DNA from: an uncultured Collinsella sp.
GTDB lineage: Bacteria > Actinomycetota > Coriobacteriia > Coriobacteriales > Coriobacteriaceae
NCBI GenBank assembly: GCA_900556875.1
Contig: USQQ01000006.1
Coordinates: forward strand, 1-64,000
Reading direction: 5' to 3'
Length of the DNA stretch: 64,000 bases
Part shown: piece by piece, positions 44,779 to 53,464 of the stretch
Position numbering within the stretch: the first letter of the stretch is position 1
How the letters are laid out: each line of letters opens with the position of its first letter
Made by a program: the position numbers and the translations under genes
The notes under the pieces: model-generated
Seen by the model: only the letters and a program-made list of their open reading frames with translations
What the model was told of the DNA's origin: nothing
The model's database searches: none

Positions 44779-45511
44779 GACCGTCATTATGGGAACGGGC
44801 CGCATGGGCTCGCTCATCCGCACTACCGCCGAAGGCATTGTCGACGCCGCCGGGCAGCCCGTTTTTGATATCGTGGCCCACATCGGCTTCGACTTGTCCG
44901 AGCTCGAGAGCGCCCCGGCAGCCGACGTCATCATCGACTTCTCGAACGTCGTGACCTTCGATGCCGTCGTCGCCTATGTCGAGTGCACGGGCGCGGCGTT
45001 GGTCTCGGGCACTACAGGCTACACACCCGAGCAGATGGATCGCCTGCGCGAGCTGGGTCAGAACGCCCGCGTCATGCACTCCGGCAATTACTCCATCGGT
45101 ATCGCAGCCCTGCGTCATCTGGTAGCACAGGCCACACGCGAGCTGCCCGGCTTTGACTGCGAAATCGTCGAGACGCACCATAACCAAAAGGTCGATGCCC
45201 CCAGCGGCACTGCAAAGCTGCTGCTCGACGCCGTAGTCGAGGCCGAGCCCAAGGCAGGCTACCACCCCGTCTATGGCCGCGAGGGCATGTGCGGAGCGCG
45301 CGACCCCAAGGAGATCGGCATGCACTCGCTGCGCGGTGGCACTGTCGCCGGCGTGCACGAAGTGAGTTTCTTTGGCCAGGACGAAGAAGTCACGCTCACG
45401 CATCGCGCCACAAGCCGTCAGATCTTCGTCAACGGCGCCCTGGCAGCCGCGCAGAAGCTCGTCACCCGCGAGCACGGCTTCTATACGTTCGACCAGGTCA
45501 TGTTTGCCTAA
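44771..45511 (+). CDS. dapB: 4-hydroxy-tetrahydrodipicolinate reductase
   Basis: NAD(P)H-dependent second step of diaminopimelate synthesis. The 246-residue protein has the nucleotide motif IMGTGRMGSLIRTTAEG, the substrate loop TGYTPEQMDRLRELG, and the catalytic ETHHNQKVDAPSGTAKLLLDAV. It starts with TTG at 44771, inside the end of dapA with GGGAG upstream, so translation is coupled. It is somewhat short for the family, which usually has about 270 residues; the mid-region helix is reduced. Confidence 0.93.
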   Translation: MIKTVIMGTGRMGSLIRTTAEGIVDAAGQPVFDIVAHIGFDLSELESAPAADVIIDFSNVVTFDAVVAYVECTGAALVSGTTGYTPEQMDRLRELGQNARVMHSGNYSIGIAALRHLVAQATRELPGFDCEIVETHHNQKVDAPSGTAKLLLDAVVEAEPKAGYHPVYGREGMCGARDPKEIGMHSLRGGTVAGVHEVSFFGQDEEVTLTHRATSRQIFVNGALAAAQKLVTREHGFYTFDQVMFA

Positions 45512-45550
45512 CCAGGTATCAACCGGATCCACCCAAAGGAGAGACAGCAA

Positions 45551-46270
45551 ATGAGCAATGCAGCCGAGATGGATGCCCAGGAGATTATCAACTACATCGC
45601 CACAGCGCCCAAAAAGACGCCCGTCAAACTGTACGTGCGCGAGAAGCCCGGCATGAAGGTCCAGTGGGGCAATGCGCACGTCTACGGCGGTCGTCGTGGC
45701 AAGACCGTCTTTGGTGACTGGGATGAGCTCAAAGCCATCCTTGATGCCAATGCCGATTCCATCGATTACTACGATGTGGAGAACGATTGCCGCAACTCCG
45801 CCGTGCCCATGCTCGACCTTAAGGGCATCAACGCCCGCATCGAGCCGGGCGCGATCATCCGTGACCGCGTCGAGATCGGCGATCGCGCCGTCATCATGAT
45901 GGGTGCCATCATCAATATCGGCTCCGTCATCGGTGAGGGCTCCATGATCGACATGGGCGCCGTGCTGGGCGGCCGCGCCACAGTGGGCAAGAACTGCCAC
46001 ATCGGCGCTGGAACCGTGTTGGCAGGCGTCGTTGAACCCGCAAGCGCCACGCCCGTCATCATCGAGGACGATGTCATGATCGGCGCCAACGCCGTGGTCC
46101 TGGAAGGCGTGCACGTAGGCAAGGGCGCTGTCGTTGCCGCCGGCGCCGTGTGCGTCGAGGACGTCCCCGCTGGTGCCGTCGTGGCCGGCGTCCCCGCCCG
46201 CGTCATCAAGATGCGCGACGAGAAGACCGACAGCAAGACCGGACTCGAGGAAGGCTTACGCCGGCTGTAG
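45551..46270 (+). CDS. dapH: Tetrahydrodipicolinate N-acetyltransferase
   Basis: Acetyl-CoA-dependent step of the acetylase branch of diaminopimelate synthesis. The 239-residue protein has a helical N-terminal domain ([30 protein letters not shown]). This is followed by a left-handed beta helix of hexapeptide repeats ([31 protein letters not shown]... GAGTVLAG ... [23 protein letters not shown]). The length and domain order fit DapH rather than succinylase DapD. AAGGAGAG precedes the ATG. It is the last gene of the lysine operon. Confidence 0.93.
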   Translation: MSNAAEMDAQEIINYIATAPKKTPVKLYVREKPGMKVQWGNAHVYGGRRGKTVFGDWDELKAILDANADSIDYYDVENDCRNSAVPMLDLKGINARIEPGAIIRDRVEIGDRAVIMMGAIINIGSVIGEGSMIDMGAVLGGRATVGKNCHIGAGTVLAGVVEPASATPVIIEDDVMIGANAVVLEGVHVGKGAVVAAGAVCVEDVPAGAVVAGVPARVIKMRDEKTDSKTGLEEGLRRL

Positions 46271-46272
46271 AA

Positions 46273-46420
46273 GTTACGCGGTTTTACCAAACCGCGTAAC
46301 GGCTCGACGCTGCAAACGCCCCTAAGCGGCAATCTGACGTTCAATCGTCGGTCGCGTACCGAAGTACGCTTCCCTCCTCTTTCACGTCACCTTGCTCGCC
46401 TAGGGGCGTTTTCGCTGACG
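46273..46420 (+). repeat. Nested palindromic element, family 1, copy B
   Basis: A 148-base element, inverted relative to copy A at 23576, starting 3 bases after the dapH stop codon. It has GTTACGCGGTTT/AAACCGCGTAAC, outer arms CGCCCCTA/TAGGGGCG and inner hairpin GCGTAC-CGAA-GTACGC. The outer arms differ from copy A at most positions but pair equally well. Confidence 0.82.
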
Positions 46421-46454
46421 TATGCTCAGTCTGCAACTCAATTCAGCTCCAAGC

Positions 46455-46498
46455 AAAAAGGCCGAAGCCCTCATCCGAGGCTTCGGCCTTTGTTTTTC
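46455..46498. terminator. Bidirectional terminator between dapH and the NdpA-like gene
   Basis: AAAGGCCGAAGCC and GGCTTCGGCCTTT pair perfectly, flanked by AAA on the left and TGTTTTT on the right. It serves convergent genes. Confidence 0.87.
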
Positions 46499-46517
46499 TG
46501 CAGCGTCCAAGCGCAGT

Positions 46518-47522
46518 TTATCGATTCTCGATGCTGCCGATATTCTTGAGCTCGATGGAGATGAGGCCGTTGGGCTCGTTGACAAACTCGATGTACTCGG
46601 AGTTCGAACCCATCTCGGCCGGGAAGCTGATCTCGATACCCGTATCGGTACGAATCTTATGATTGCGCACCGCCGCGCGCTCGACCTGCTTGCGCTCCAC
46701 GGGAACGCGCTCGGGAACCTTCTCCTCGGTCAGTGCCGCGCGCACACTTTCCTTGATGACCGGTTCGTCCTCAAAGACCTCATCGACGATATCCCAGGGC
46801 GGAAGCTCCTCGTCATCCTCGACCTTCTCGGCCACAGCGGCCTTAACCTTGGCGAGCGCCACGGCCGTGTTGGCGCCGTGCTCCTCGGCGACTTCCTCGA
46901 CCACACGCGTCACGGTGTCGATGACCTCCTTGCCCGATACGCCCGTGTCGCACTGCAGCAGGCCATCGGGGATAAGCATACGGTCCTCGCCGGCAATCTT
47001 GCGCTTCTTGTCCACGTAGCCAATCTCCATGGTACTCGCGCGTACGATGGCATAGCTCGGCACCTTTTGCGAGGGGTTCGGCAGAATGGCGTAGTGGCGC
47101 GCGATGTCGTTGCGCACCTCTCCCTCCTCGCGGCCCACTTCGTGCATAAAAGCCTGCTTGGAGCCCAGCAGCATCACGGCAAACCAGCGGGCATCCTCAT
47201 CGTCGTCAAAATCGGCCACGAGCACGTCGGTGGACTCGGCTTTCTCGGCTTTGGTGAGCTCGGAGGAGATAAACTCCGCAATCTGCTGCGACAGGTCCAC
47301 GAACTCGCGCTCGCCAAAGAAATAGCCCTTGAGCTCGCCGCCAAACGCAGAGTTCTCGGCAAACGTGGCGCGTTTATTGTCGGCCGAGGTACGTGCGCGG
47401 CGCAGATGCGTGGTCACGAAGTTGCGCACGGTACGACTCTCGATATCGAGCTCGCGCTGGCTCATAACGTTGACGGCAGAGTCAAAGTCCAGGATATGCA
47501 GAATCGCGTGATTGATTTTCAT
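46518..47522 (-). CDS. Nucleoid-associated protein NdpA-like
   Basis: A 334-residue protein of the NdpA/YejK (DUF37) family, which binds the nucleoid; a precise activity is not settled. Features are the N-terminal MKINHAILHILDFDSAVNVMSQRELD, LKGYFFGEREFVDLSQQIAEFI and the C-terminal HKIRTDTGIEISFPAEMG. A basic segment lies between (ERVPVERKQVERAAVRNH). The start at 47522 is preferred over one three codons earlier because GGAATG lies at a better distance. Confidence 0.8.
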   Translation of the reverse strand: MKINHAILHILDFDSAVNVMSQRELDIESRTVRNFVTTHLRRARTSADNKRATFAENSAFGGELKGYFFGEREFVDLSQQIAEFISSELTKAEKAESTDVLVADFDDDEDARWFAVMLLGSKQAFMHEVGREEGEVRNDIARHYAILPNPSQKVPSYAIVRASTMEIGYVDKKRKIAGEDRMLIPDGLLQCDTGVSGKEVIDTVTRVVEEVAEEHGANTAVALAKVKAAVAEKVEDDEELPPWDIVDEVFEDEPVIKESVRAALTEEKVPERVPVERKQVERAAVRNHKIRTDTGIEISFPAEMGSNSEYIEFVNEPNGLISIELKNIGSIENR

Positions 47523-47597
47523 ATACGGCATTCCGTTCTAGATCGATTTCGGCACGAACCAGTATAGCGGTCGAGCCCTCCCCGAGCGCATCGAAGA

Positions 47598-47630
47598 TTG
47601 GTGCATCGGGGACAGGTTGCTTTGCACCAA
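47598..47630. repeat. 32-bp palindrome, copy 1
   Basis: TTGGTGCA and TGCACCAA flank CGGGGACAGGTTGCTT. It lies 3 bases beyond the stop of the DUF2974 gene. A second copy with a similar interior lies at 48812, upstream of the same gene. Confidence 0.75.
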
Positions 47631-47633
47631 TGG

Positions 47634-48794
47634 CTAGCGCAGAAGCTCGGACTGCCAAGCCTCGAGCTGTTCTGTCAGACTCTTACCGGCAGTGGACATG
47701 TCGATCTGGGGTCGTTTGGGCAGCAGCGCGCATTTAAGGATTGCCACGATAGTCTGCGAGACAAAGCGTCGCGTATCCTCGTCAAAGCCTTGCGCAGCCT
47801 GGAGCATCACGGGCAGGCTCTCGCGCAGATTCCCGGCGATATCCGCAAACCGCTCAGCACCCGTAGCCTCAAACACGGAGAACAACGCATCTACAAAACG
47901 CTCGCGCTCGCTAGGCGACACTGCAAGCAGCATCTCGCGAATGGAGCCATCAACGTATCGAGCACCGGCGGACAGGCGCTCACAGTACACGAAGTCGCGA
48001 CCATCAACCACCCAGCTAAAGGGATTGTGCTGCAGCAGGCTGAACTCGGTGCTCTCAACGATGGCATAGTCCTCCTGTGTCTCGAACATCATGCCAAAGA
48101 TCGACGACCGAGGTAGCGTCTTGTCGATTCGACCGCAAAGATCGGCAAAGGCGTTGCCGTTCAGAAACTCCTCGACGAAGCCCGGACCATCATGGGAATA
48201 CACCCGTTCGATTCGCTCGCGGGCGACATCGGAGCACATCGCCGCACCGTACACCGCAAGGTTTCCACCCTTGGAATGACCTCCGCACAAAAGCGGCCCG
48301 TCAATCGCATCCGCCGCCTCGTCCACATAACGTACCGCGGATTCCTGGGCCGGCACAGGACACCGAAACGCCATGTTAAAGTCCTCTTTCCAGCCCACAA
48401 TCGTGCTGTCGGTCCCCCGAAAGGAAAGATAACTAAACCCCGCCGGAAACCGGAACGCCATGGCTGCAAACTGCTCTGTCGCTACCACATCGCTCACGGC
48501 ACGATAGCCGCAAACGTGCACGCCACGGTAGCGAGGGCTTGCTGCCACGGCCTCCAACAAGGCCCTGCTCCCCTCTGGGTCCCACAAGTCGTCAATCATG
48601 TCCCGGTAGCACTCGGCACGCAGCAGCTCGCGTACGTCTAGGCCCTGCCAGTTCGTCAGCTCCGCCATATCACCCGGCAAACGCAAATAAGACAACCACG
48701 CAAAGACCAGGCTATCCACCGCGCAGAACGACCGCTCCTCAAACGGATCAAACACCGTCTGGGCATAGGTCAAAAAATTAGGCGAATCCGACAT
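47634..48794 (-). CDS. DUF2974 alpha/beta-hydrolase-like protein
   Basis: A 386-residue protein of the Mbeg1-like/DUF2974 group with a lipase-type nucleophile elbow in LLCGGHSKGGNLAVYGAAM. Also visible are AFRFPAGFSYLSFRGTDSTIVGWKEDFNMAF and ERVYSHDGPGFVEEFL. It is predicted cytoplasmic (no signal peptide). The substrate is unknown. GGGAGGG precedes the ATG. The gene is bracketed on both sides by the same 32-bp palindrome, which suggests cassette-like insertion or a shared regulatory element. Confidence 0.82.
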   Translation of the reverse strand: MSDSPNFLTYAQTVFDPFEERSFCAVDSLVFAWLSYLRLPGDMAELTNWQGLDVRELLRAECYRDMIDDLWDPEGSRALLEAVAASPRYRGVHVCGYRAVSDVVATEQFAAMAFRFPAGFSYLSFRGTDSTIVGWKEDFNMAFRCPVPAQESAVRYVDEAADAIDGPLLCGGHSKGGNLAVYGAAMCSDVARERIERVYSHDGPGFVEEFLNGNAFADLCGRIDKTLPRSSIFGMMFETQEDYAIVESTEFSLLQHNPFSWVVDGRDFVYCERLSAGARYVDGSIREMLLAVSPSERERFVDALFSVFEATGAERFADIAGNLRESLPVMLQAAQGFDEDTRRFVSQTIVAILKCALLPKRPQIDMSTAGKSLTEQLEAWQSELLR

Positions 48795-48811
48795 GGCCCT
48801 CCCATCAACTA

Positions 48812-48843
48812 TGGTGCATTGGGGTCAGGTTACTTTGCACCAA
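48812..48843. repeat. 32-bp palindrome, copy 2
   Basis: TGGTGCA and TGCACCA flank TTGGGGTCAGGTTACTT, matching copy 1 at 47598 in the same orientation. It lies 17 bases upstream of the DUF2974 start codon. Confidence 0.75.
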
Positions 48844-48877
48844 AAAGGCGCCCGGGCCGTGTGGACCCGGACGCCTT
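48842..48877 (-). terminator. Terminator after ldh
   Basis: On the minus strand AAGGCGTCCGGG pairs with CCCGGGCGCCTT across a short loop, with one mismatch, and is followed by TTT. It lies 31 bases beyond the ldh stop. Confidence 0.82.
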
Positions 48878-48908
48878 CATTGTAGCTTTTCGCTCTAGCG
48901 AGCTTGAT

Positions 48909-49859
48909 TTAGCAGGAGAAGTCGACGCTGTCGATGATGTCCTTGAGGGCCTTGGCGGAGGCGGTGAGCTCATGCTGCTCGTCATCGTTCAGCGGCACGG
49001 GGACGCGACAGACGACGCCGTCGCGGCCAACGACCGTCGGCATGGAGATGGCAAGATCGGACAGGCCATACTCGCCCACCATGAGCGAGGAGACGGGCAG
49101 AACGGTCTGCTCATCGCGCATGACGGCGGTGCAAATGCGCTTAACGGCCATGGCGACGCCATAGTAGGTGGCGTGCTTCTTCTCGATGATGGTGTAGGCG
49201 GAGTTCTTGACGTCCTCGGCGATACGCTTCTCGGCAGCCTCGTGCTCCAGATGACCGTGAAGCTCGCAGAAGGTGTTCAGCGGAACGCCGGCAACCTGAG
49301 CGCTGGACCAAGCGACAAACTCGGAGTCGCCGTGCTCACCCATGACATAGGCCTGGACATCGCGCGGGTCAACCTCGACGTGAGCGCCGAGCATCTGCTG
49401 CAGACGGCCGGTATCGAGCACGGTGCCGGAGCCGATGACATGGCCCTCGGGCAGGCCGGACATCTTGATGGCGGCATAGGTCAGAACATCAACCGGGTTG
49501 GAGACGATGAGCAAAATGCCGTCGAAGCCAGACTTCTTAATCTCGGGGATAATGGACTTAAAGATGTTGACGTTCTTGTTAACCAGATCCAGGCGGGTCT
49601 CACCGGGCTTCTGGGCAGCGCCAGCGGTGACGACGATCATGGCGGCGTCGGCGACATCGGAATAATCGCCGGCGTAGATCTTCATCGGCTCGGCAAACGT
49701 CATGCCGTGCGCGATATCCAGGGCTTCACCCTCGGCGCGGTTCTTGTCCACGTCGATGAGGACCATCTCGGAGAACAGACCGCTCTGCATCAACGCGAAC
49801 GCCGACGACGAGCCGACGAAACCGCAGCCGACAATAGCGACCTTCTTCTCGTTAACCAT
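48909..49859 (-). CDS. ldh: L-lactate dehydrogenase
   Basis: It reduces pyruvate to L-lactate with NADH, regenerating NAD+ during fermentation. The 316-residue protein has KKVAIVGCGFVGSSSAFALMQSG for NAD binding, VTAGAAQKPGETRLDLVNKNV, NPVDVLTYAA, the catalytic VMGEHGDSEFVAWSSA and VGRDGVVCRVPVPL. Residues in the substrate loop (KPGETRLD) carry the Gln-Lys-Pro of lactate rather than malate enzymes. GGGAG precedes the start at 49859. Confidence 0.93.
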   Translation of the reverse strand: MVNEKKVAIVGCGFVGSSSAFALMQSGLFSEMVLIDVDKNRAEGEALDIAHGMTFAEPMKIYAGDYSDVADAAMIVVTAGAAQKPGETRLDLVNKNVNIFKSIIPEIKKSGFDGILLIVSNPVDVLTYAAIKMSGLPEGHVIGSGTVLDTGRLQQMLGAHVEVDPRDVQAYVMGEHGDSEFVAWSSAQVAGVPLNTFCELHGHLEHEAAEKRIAEDVKNSAYTIIEKKHATYYGVAMAVKRICTAVMRDEQTVLPVSSLMVGEYGLSDLAISMPTVVGRDGVVCRVPVPLNDDEQHELTASAKALKDIIDSVDFSC

Positions 49860-49882
49860 TAGAAACTCCCATCTCTCTCCAC

Positions 49883-49915
49883 AAACAAGCCGCCCGGGAA
49901 CGACCCGAGCGGCTT
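49883..49915 (-). terminator. Terminator-like hairpin close upstream of ldh
   Basis: AAGCCGCTCGGG and CCCGGGCGGCTT (minus strand) form a 12-bp stem with one mismatch, followed by GTTTGT. It lies about 25 bases before the ldh start codon and 145 bases after the end of the upstream aminotransferase gene. Confidence 0.55.
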
Positions 49916-50060
49916 GCCGTAATCCCAATACATCCAATCGGGACTTTGATTATGCTCCTATTCGCAGCCAAATATCGACCGTTTACCGAAATTATTTGCA
50001 GGATTCGTAAAATAACTGCACGAAATCGGTTTCGAGCTATTGACGAGTCGAAATAGCCTT

Positions 50061-51224
50061 CTAATACAGGCCCGCCTCGCGAATGGCCTCGACAGCCAAA
50101 GCGATCTGGTCGGGCGGCAGGACCAGCGCCATGCGCACGTGCCCCTCGCCCGAAGGACCAAAGCTCGCGCCCGGCGTCACCACAACGCCGGCCTTCTCCA
50201 TGAGCTCCTCGCAAAACGCCATGGAATCGGTGCGACCACCGGGAAGCTTGGCCCACACAAACATAGAACCATGCGCGTTGGGACGCTCCCAGCCCAGGCC
50301 CTCAAGACCGTCGCACAGGGCATCGCGGCGCTCCTGGTACTTCAGACGCTGCGCCTCGACCTCATCGCGCGGACCGTTCAGGCAGGCGATGGCGGCCTTC
50401 TGGATCGGGAAGAACATACCGAAGTCGATCTGGCCGCGCAGCTTGGCAAAGGCAGAGACCACATCCTCGCGGCCGACCAAAAAGCCGATACGCGCACCGG
50501 TGACGTTAAACGACTTGGAGAGCGAGAAGAACTCAACGCCCACCTCGAGCGCGCCGGGATACTGCAAGAAGCTGCCGCCCGGCTCGCCGTCGAACACGAT
50601 GTCGGAGTACGCGTTGTCATGGACGATGAGCAGGTCGTGCTCGCGGGCGAAAGCGATGATCTCCTCGTAGACCTCGGGAGTGCCCACCGAGCCGACCGGG
50701 TTCGCGGGCAGCGACACGATCATATACTTGGCACGATCGGCCACCTCGGGATCGATACCCGCCACATAGGGCAGGTAATTGTGCTCCGCCACCAGCGGAT
50801 AGTATTCGAGCTTGGCATCGGCGATCTTGGCACCCGCCTCAAAGACCGGGTAGCACGGATCGGGAACCAGAATGGTGTCGCCCGGATCGAGCAGGGCCAG
50901 GCCCAAATGACCCACGCCCTCCTGCGTGCCGTTGCACGACTGCACCATGGACGGCGTAATGCCCGAAACGCCAAAGCGGCGCTCATAGTAATCGCACACG
51001 GCCTGCTTGAGTTCGGGCAGGTCGCGCAGGGCATACTTCCACATCTCGGGATCTTGGGCTGCCTGCATGAGCGCCTCGACCACGTGGTCGTACGGCTTAA
51101 AGTCGGGCGTGCCCACGCTCATGTTGTAAATGGTCTTGCCCTGAGCCTTCAGCGCGAGAAGCTTGTTGTTGAGCGAGGCGAAGACCTCCGCGCCAAAGCG
51201 GTCGAGACGCTGCGATGCCTGCAT
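50061..51224 (-). CDS. PLP-dependent aminotransferase, class I/II
   Basis: A 387-residue fold-type I aminotransferase. It has NMSVGTPDFKPYDHVVEAL, CNGTQEGVGHLGLALLDPGD, VPDPCYPVFEAGA, HDNAYSDIVFDGEPGGSFL, the PLP lysine in FSLSKSFNVTGARIGF and the substrate-carboxylate arginine region GEGHVRMALVLP. Close relatives include aspartate, LL-diaminopimelate and N-acetyl-diaminopimelate aminotransferases. The acetylase pathway here needs the last of these, so that is a candidate role. AAAGGTGG precedes the start at 51224. Confidence 0.85.
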   Translation of the reverse strand: MQASQRLDRFGAEVFASLNNKLLALKAQGKTIYNMSVGTPDFKPYDHVVEALMQAAQDPEMWKYALRDLPELKQAVCDYYERRFGVSGITPSMVQSCNGTQEGVGHLGLALLDPGDTILVPDPCYPVFEAGAKIADAKLEYYPLVAEHNYLPYVAGIDPEVADRAKYMIVSLPANPVGSVGTPEVYEEIIAFAREHDLLIVHDNAYSDIVFDGEPGGSFLQYPGALEVGVEFFSLSKSFNVTGARIGFLVGREDVVSAFAKLRGQIDFGMFFPIQKAAIACLNGPRDEVEAQRLKYQERRDALCDGLEGLGWERPNAHGSMFVWAKLPGGRTDSMAFCEELMEKAGVVVTPGASFGPSGEGHVRMALVLPPDQIALAVEAIREAGLY

Positions 51225-51242
51225 GGTGCCACCTTTCGATAT

Positions 51243-51274
51243 AAAAAACGCGGCGCTCCGACAAGAGCGCCGCG
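51243..51274 (-). terminator. Terminator directly before the aminotransferase
   Basis: CGCGGCGCTC and GAGCGCCGCG pair perfectly over 10 bp and are followed on the minus strand by six T residues. It serves nadE, whose stop is at 51343. Only 18 bases separate the T-tract from the aminotransferase start codon. Confidence 0.85.
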
Positions 51275-51342
51275 CGATACGGGCCATCAGATTGCAAAAG
51301 TGTAACGCTTGCAACCCCCGTATTGGTTCAATTTAGCCAACC

Positions 51343-53331
51343 TTAGTCAACTGGATTGAGCGCGTCGATCTGCGCAAGCCACAGACGCGAGCTAGCGTCA
51401 CTCGGCATACGCCAATCGCCGCGCGGGCTGAGCGTCACCGAGCCCACCTTGGGACCATCGGGCAGGCAGCTGCGCTTAAACTGCTGGGCAAAGAAGCGAC
51501 GGTAGAACGTACGTAGCCACGTGTGGACGGTCTTGGCGTCGTAGACGCCCTCGAAGCTCTTGAGCGCCATGCGGTAGATCTTGCCAGGCTCAAAGCCAAA
51601 ACGCAGCAGGTAGTAGAGGAAGTAGTCGTGCAGCTCGTACGGGCCCACCAAATCCTCGGTCTTCTGCGCAATCTCGCCGTCGCCCGTGGGCGGCAGAAGC
51701 TCGGGGGACACCGGCGTATCGAGGATATCGAGCAAGACCTCGGCAATGCGCCCGCCAAAGACATCGGCCGCATAGCGCACCAGATGGCGTACGAGCGTCT
51801 TGGGAACGCTCGCATTGACGGCATACATACTCATGTGGTCACCGTTGTACGTGGCCCAGCCAAGCGCCAGCTCACTGAGATCGCCCGTGCCGATGACAAA
51901 GCCGCCGGCTTGGTTGGCCAAATCCATGAGAATCTGCGTGCGCTCGCGTGCCTGGCTGTTCTCGTAGGTCACGTCCTGGACGGTCGGATCGTGCTCGATG
52001 TCCTTAAAATGCTGCTCCACGGCTGCATGGATCGAGACTTCGCGGAAGCTCACGCCTAGGTCGCGAGCGAGCGACTCGGCATTCGACTTAGTGCGATGCG
52101 TCGTGCCAAAGCCGGGCATGGACACGGCCGTGATACCGGTGCGCGGTAGGCCCAAGGCGTCGAACGCACGCACGGTCACGAGGAGCGCCAGCGTGGAATC
52201 GAGGCCGCCCGAAAGGCCGATGACGGCCGCCTTGGTGCCCGTATGGGCAAGGCGGGTCTTGAGGCCCGCGGTCTGCAAGTCAAGAATGGTCTCGCAGCGC
52301 TCGGCCAGGTCGCCGTGATCGGCCGGCACAAAGGGCGCGCGGGGGAAGGCGCGGTCGATGCCGAGCGCATCGCGCAGGACAGGCTCTTCGGCCAGCACGC
52401 CCTCAAACGAAAATTCAACGGTCGTGGCCTCCGGCGCATCGTCCGCGCGCGTCCACGTCGTCGAGCGACGGCGCTCGGCAACCAGGCGGTCAAGATCGAC
52501 GTCGGCGACGGCCATATCGCAAGTGAGGAGCTTCGTCGCGGCGAGCTTCGAACCGTTTTCGTAGACGAGATTCTCCCCCGCAAAGACCATATCGGTCGTG
52601 GACTCGCCCTCGCTCGCATCCGCATAGGCATAGGCGCAGTACAGGCGCGCACTCTGATTGGAGATAAGGCTGCGGCGGTAGTCTGCCTTACCGATAATCT
52701 CATCCGAGGCCGACGGGTTGAGAATCACCGTCGCACCGTCAAGCGCCATCTCGGTCGAAGGGGGCACCGGCACCCACAGGTCCTCACAGACCTCAACGCC
52801 CAGTACCAGGTCCTCAGCGCCTTCATCACAGCAGCGGTAGACAAGCCCCGAACCCAGCGGAACCGGACCCTGACCGGCAAATTCAACCCACACGGGATCC
52901 GCAGGCGCCGGAGCAAACCAACGGCGCTCATAGAACTCGCCATAGTTGGGCAGATACTTCTTGGCCGTGAGGCCCAAAAGCTCGCCCGCGCAGCACACAG
53001 CGGCGCAGTTGTAGATATTCTCGGCAACTGCAACGGGAAGACCGATGGTAAAGACAATCGGCAGCTCGCGAGTTTCATCGAGAATATGCGCCAGTGCGGT
53101 CTCGCAGGCATGCAGTAATGTGCGGTTATGGAACAGATCGGCTGCGGTATAGCCAGTCAGATTAAGCTCGGGCAACACCAACGCACGAACGCCACACTCG
53201 GCAGCATCGCGAACAGCCGCCAGCACAACCTCGGCATTGCCCTCGACATCGGCAACGCGAATCTGCGGCGACGCCGCCGCCACACGCAAAAAGCCATCGT
53301 TCTTAACTTGACCGTTTAGAAAATCGTTCAT
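51343..53331 (-). CDS. nadE: Glutamine-dependent NAD+ synthetase
   Basis: The 662-residue final enzyme of NAD synthesis, amidating nicotinic acid adenine dinucleotide. The N-terminal 300 residues are a nitrilase-fold glutaminase with the catalytic Glu-Lys-Cys: VLPELNLTGYTAADLF, KKYLPNYGEFYERRWF and LGVEVCEDLWVPVPP. The C-terminal synthetase has the ATP-binding VIGLSGGLDSTLALLV, GTGDLSELALGWATYNGDHMS and ARERTQILMDLANQ. GGAG precedes the start at 53331. Confidence 0.93.
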   Translation of the reverse strand: MNDFLNGQVKNDGFLRVAAASPQIRVADVEGNAEVVLAAVRDAAECGVRALVLPELNLTGYTAADLFHNRTLLHACETALAHILDETRELPIVFTIGLPVAVAENIYNCAAVCCAGELLGLTAKKYLPNYGEFYERRWFAPAPADPVWVEFAGQGPVPLGSGLVYRCCDEGAEDLVLGVEVCEDLWVPVPPSTEMALDGATVILNPSASDEIIGKADYRRSLISNQSARLYCAYAYADASEGESTTDMVFAGENLVYENGSKLAATKLLTCDMAVADVDLDRLVAERRRSTTWTRADDAPEATTVEFSFEGVLAEEPVLRDALGIDRAFPRAPFVPADHGDLAERCETILDLQTAGLKTRLAHTGTKAAVIGLSGGLDSTLALLVTVRAFDALGLPRTGITAVSMPGFGTTHRTKSNAESLARDLGVSFREVSIHAAVEQHFKDIEHDPTVQDVTYENSQARERTQILMDLANQAGGFVIGTGDLSELALGWATYNGDHMSMYAVNASVPKTLVRHLVRYAADVFGGRIAEVLLDILDTPVSPELLPPTGDGEIAQKTEDLVGPYELHDYFLYYLLRFGFEPGKIYRMALKSFEGVYDAKTVHTWLRTFYRRFFAQQFKRSCLPDGPKVGSVTLSPRGDWRMPSDASSRLWLAQIDALNPVD

Positions 53332-53464
53332 GCGAGCTCCAACACATCCGTTTAGCCGCAACGAGCGGCGGCGATAAAGTCCGCCTCCATTGTACTGTCA
53401 AGTTCAATCAGCGCTGGTGGGGCAGACTCATGATAAAAATTGAAAAGAGAAGTCAGAATGGCGT

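Noticed and set aside
42934..44934. A 666-codon minus-strand frame opposite lysA-dapA
   Set aside because: It is antisense to two well-supported enzymes and has no recognisable domain.
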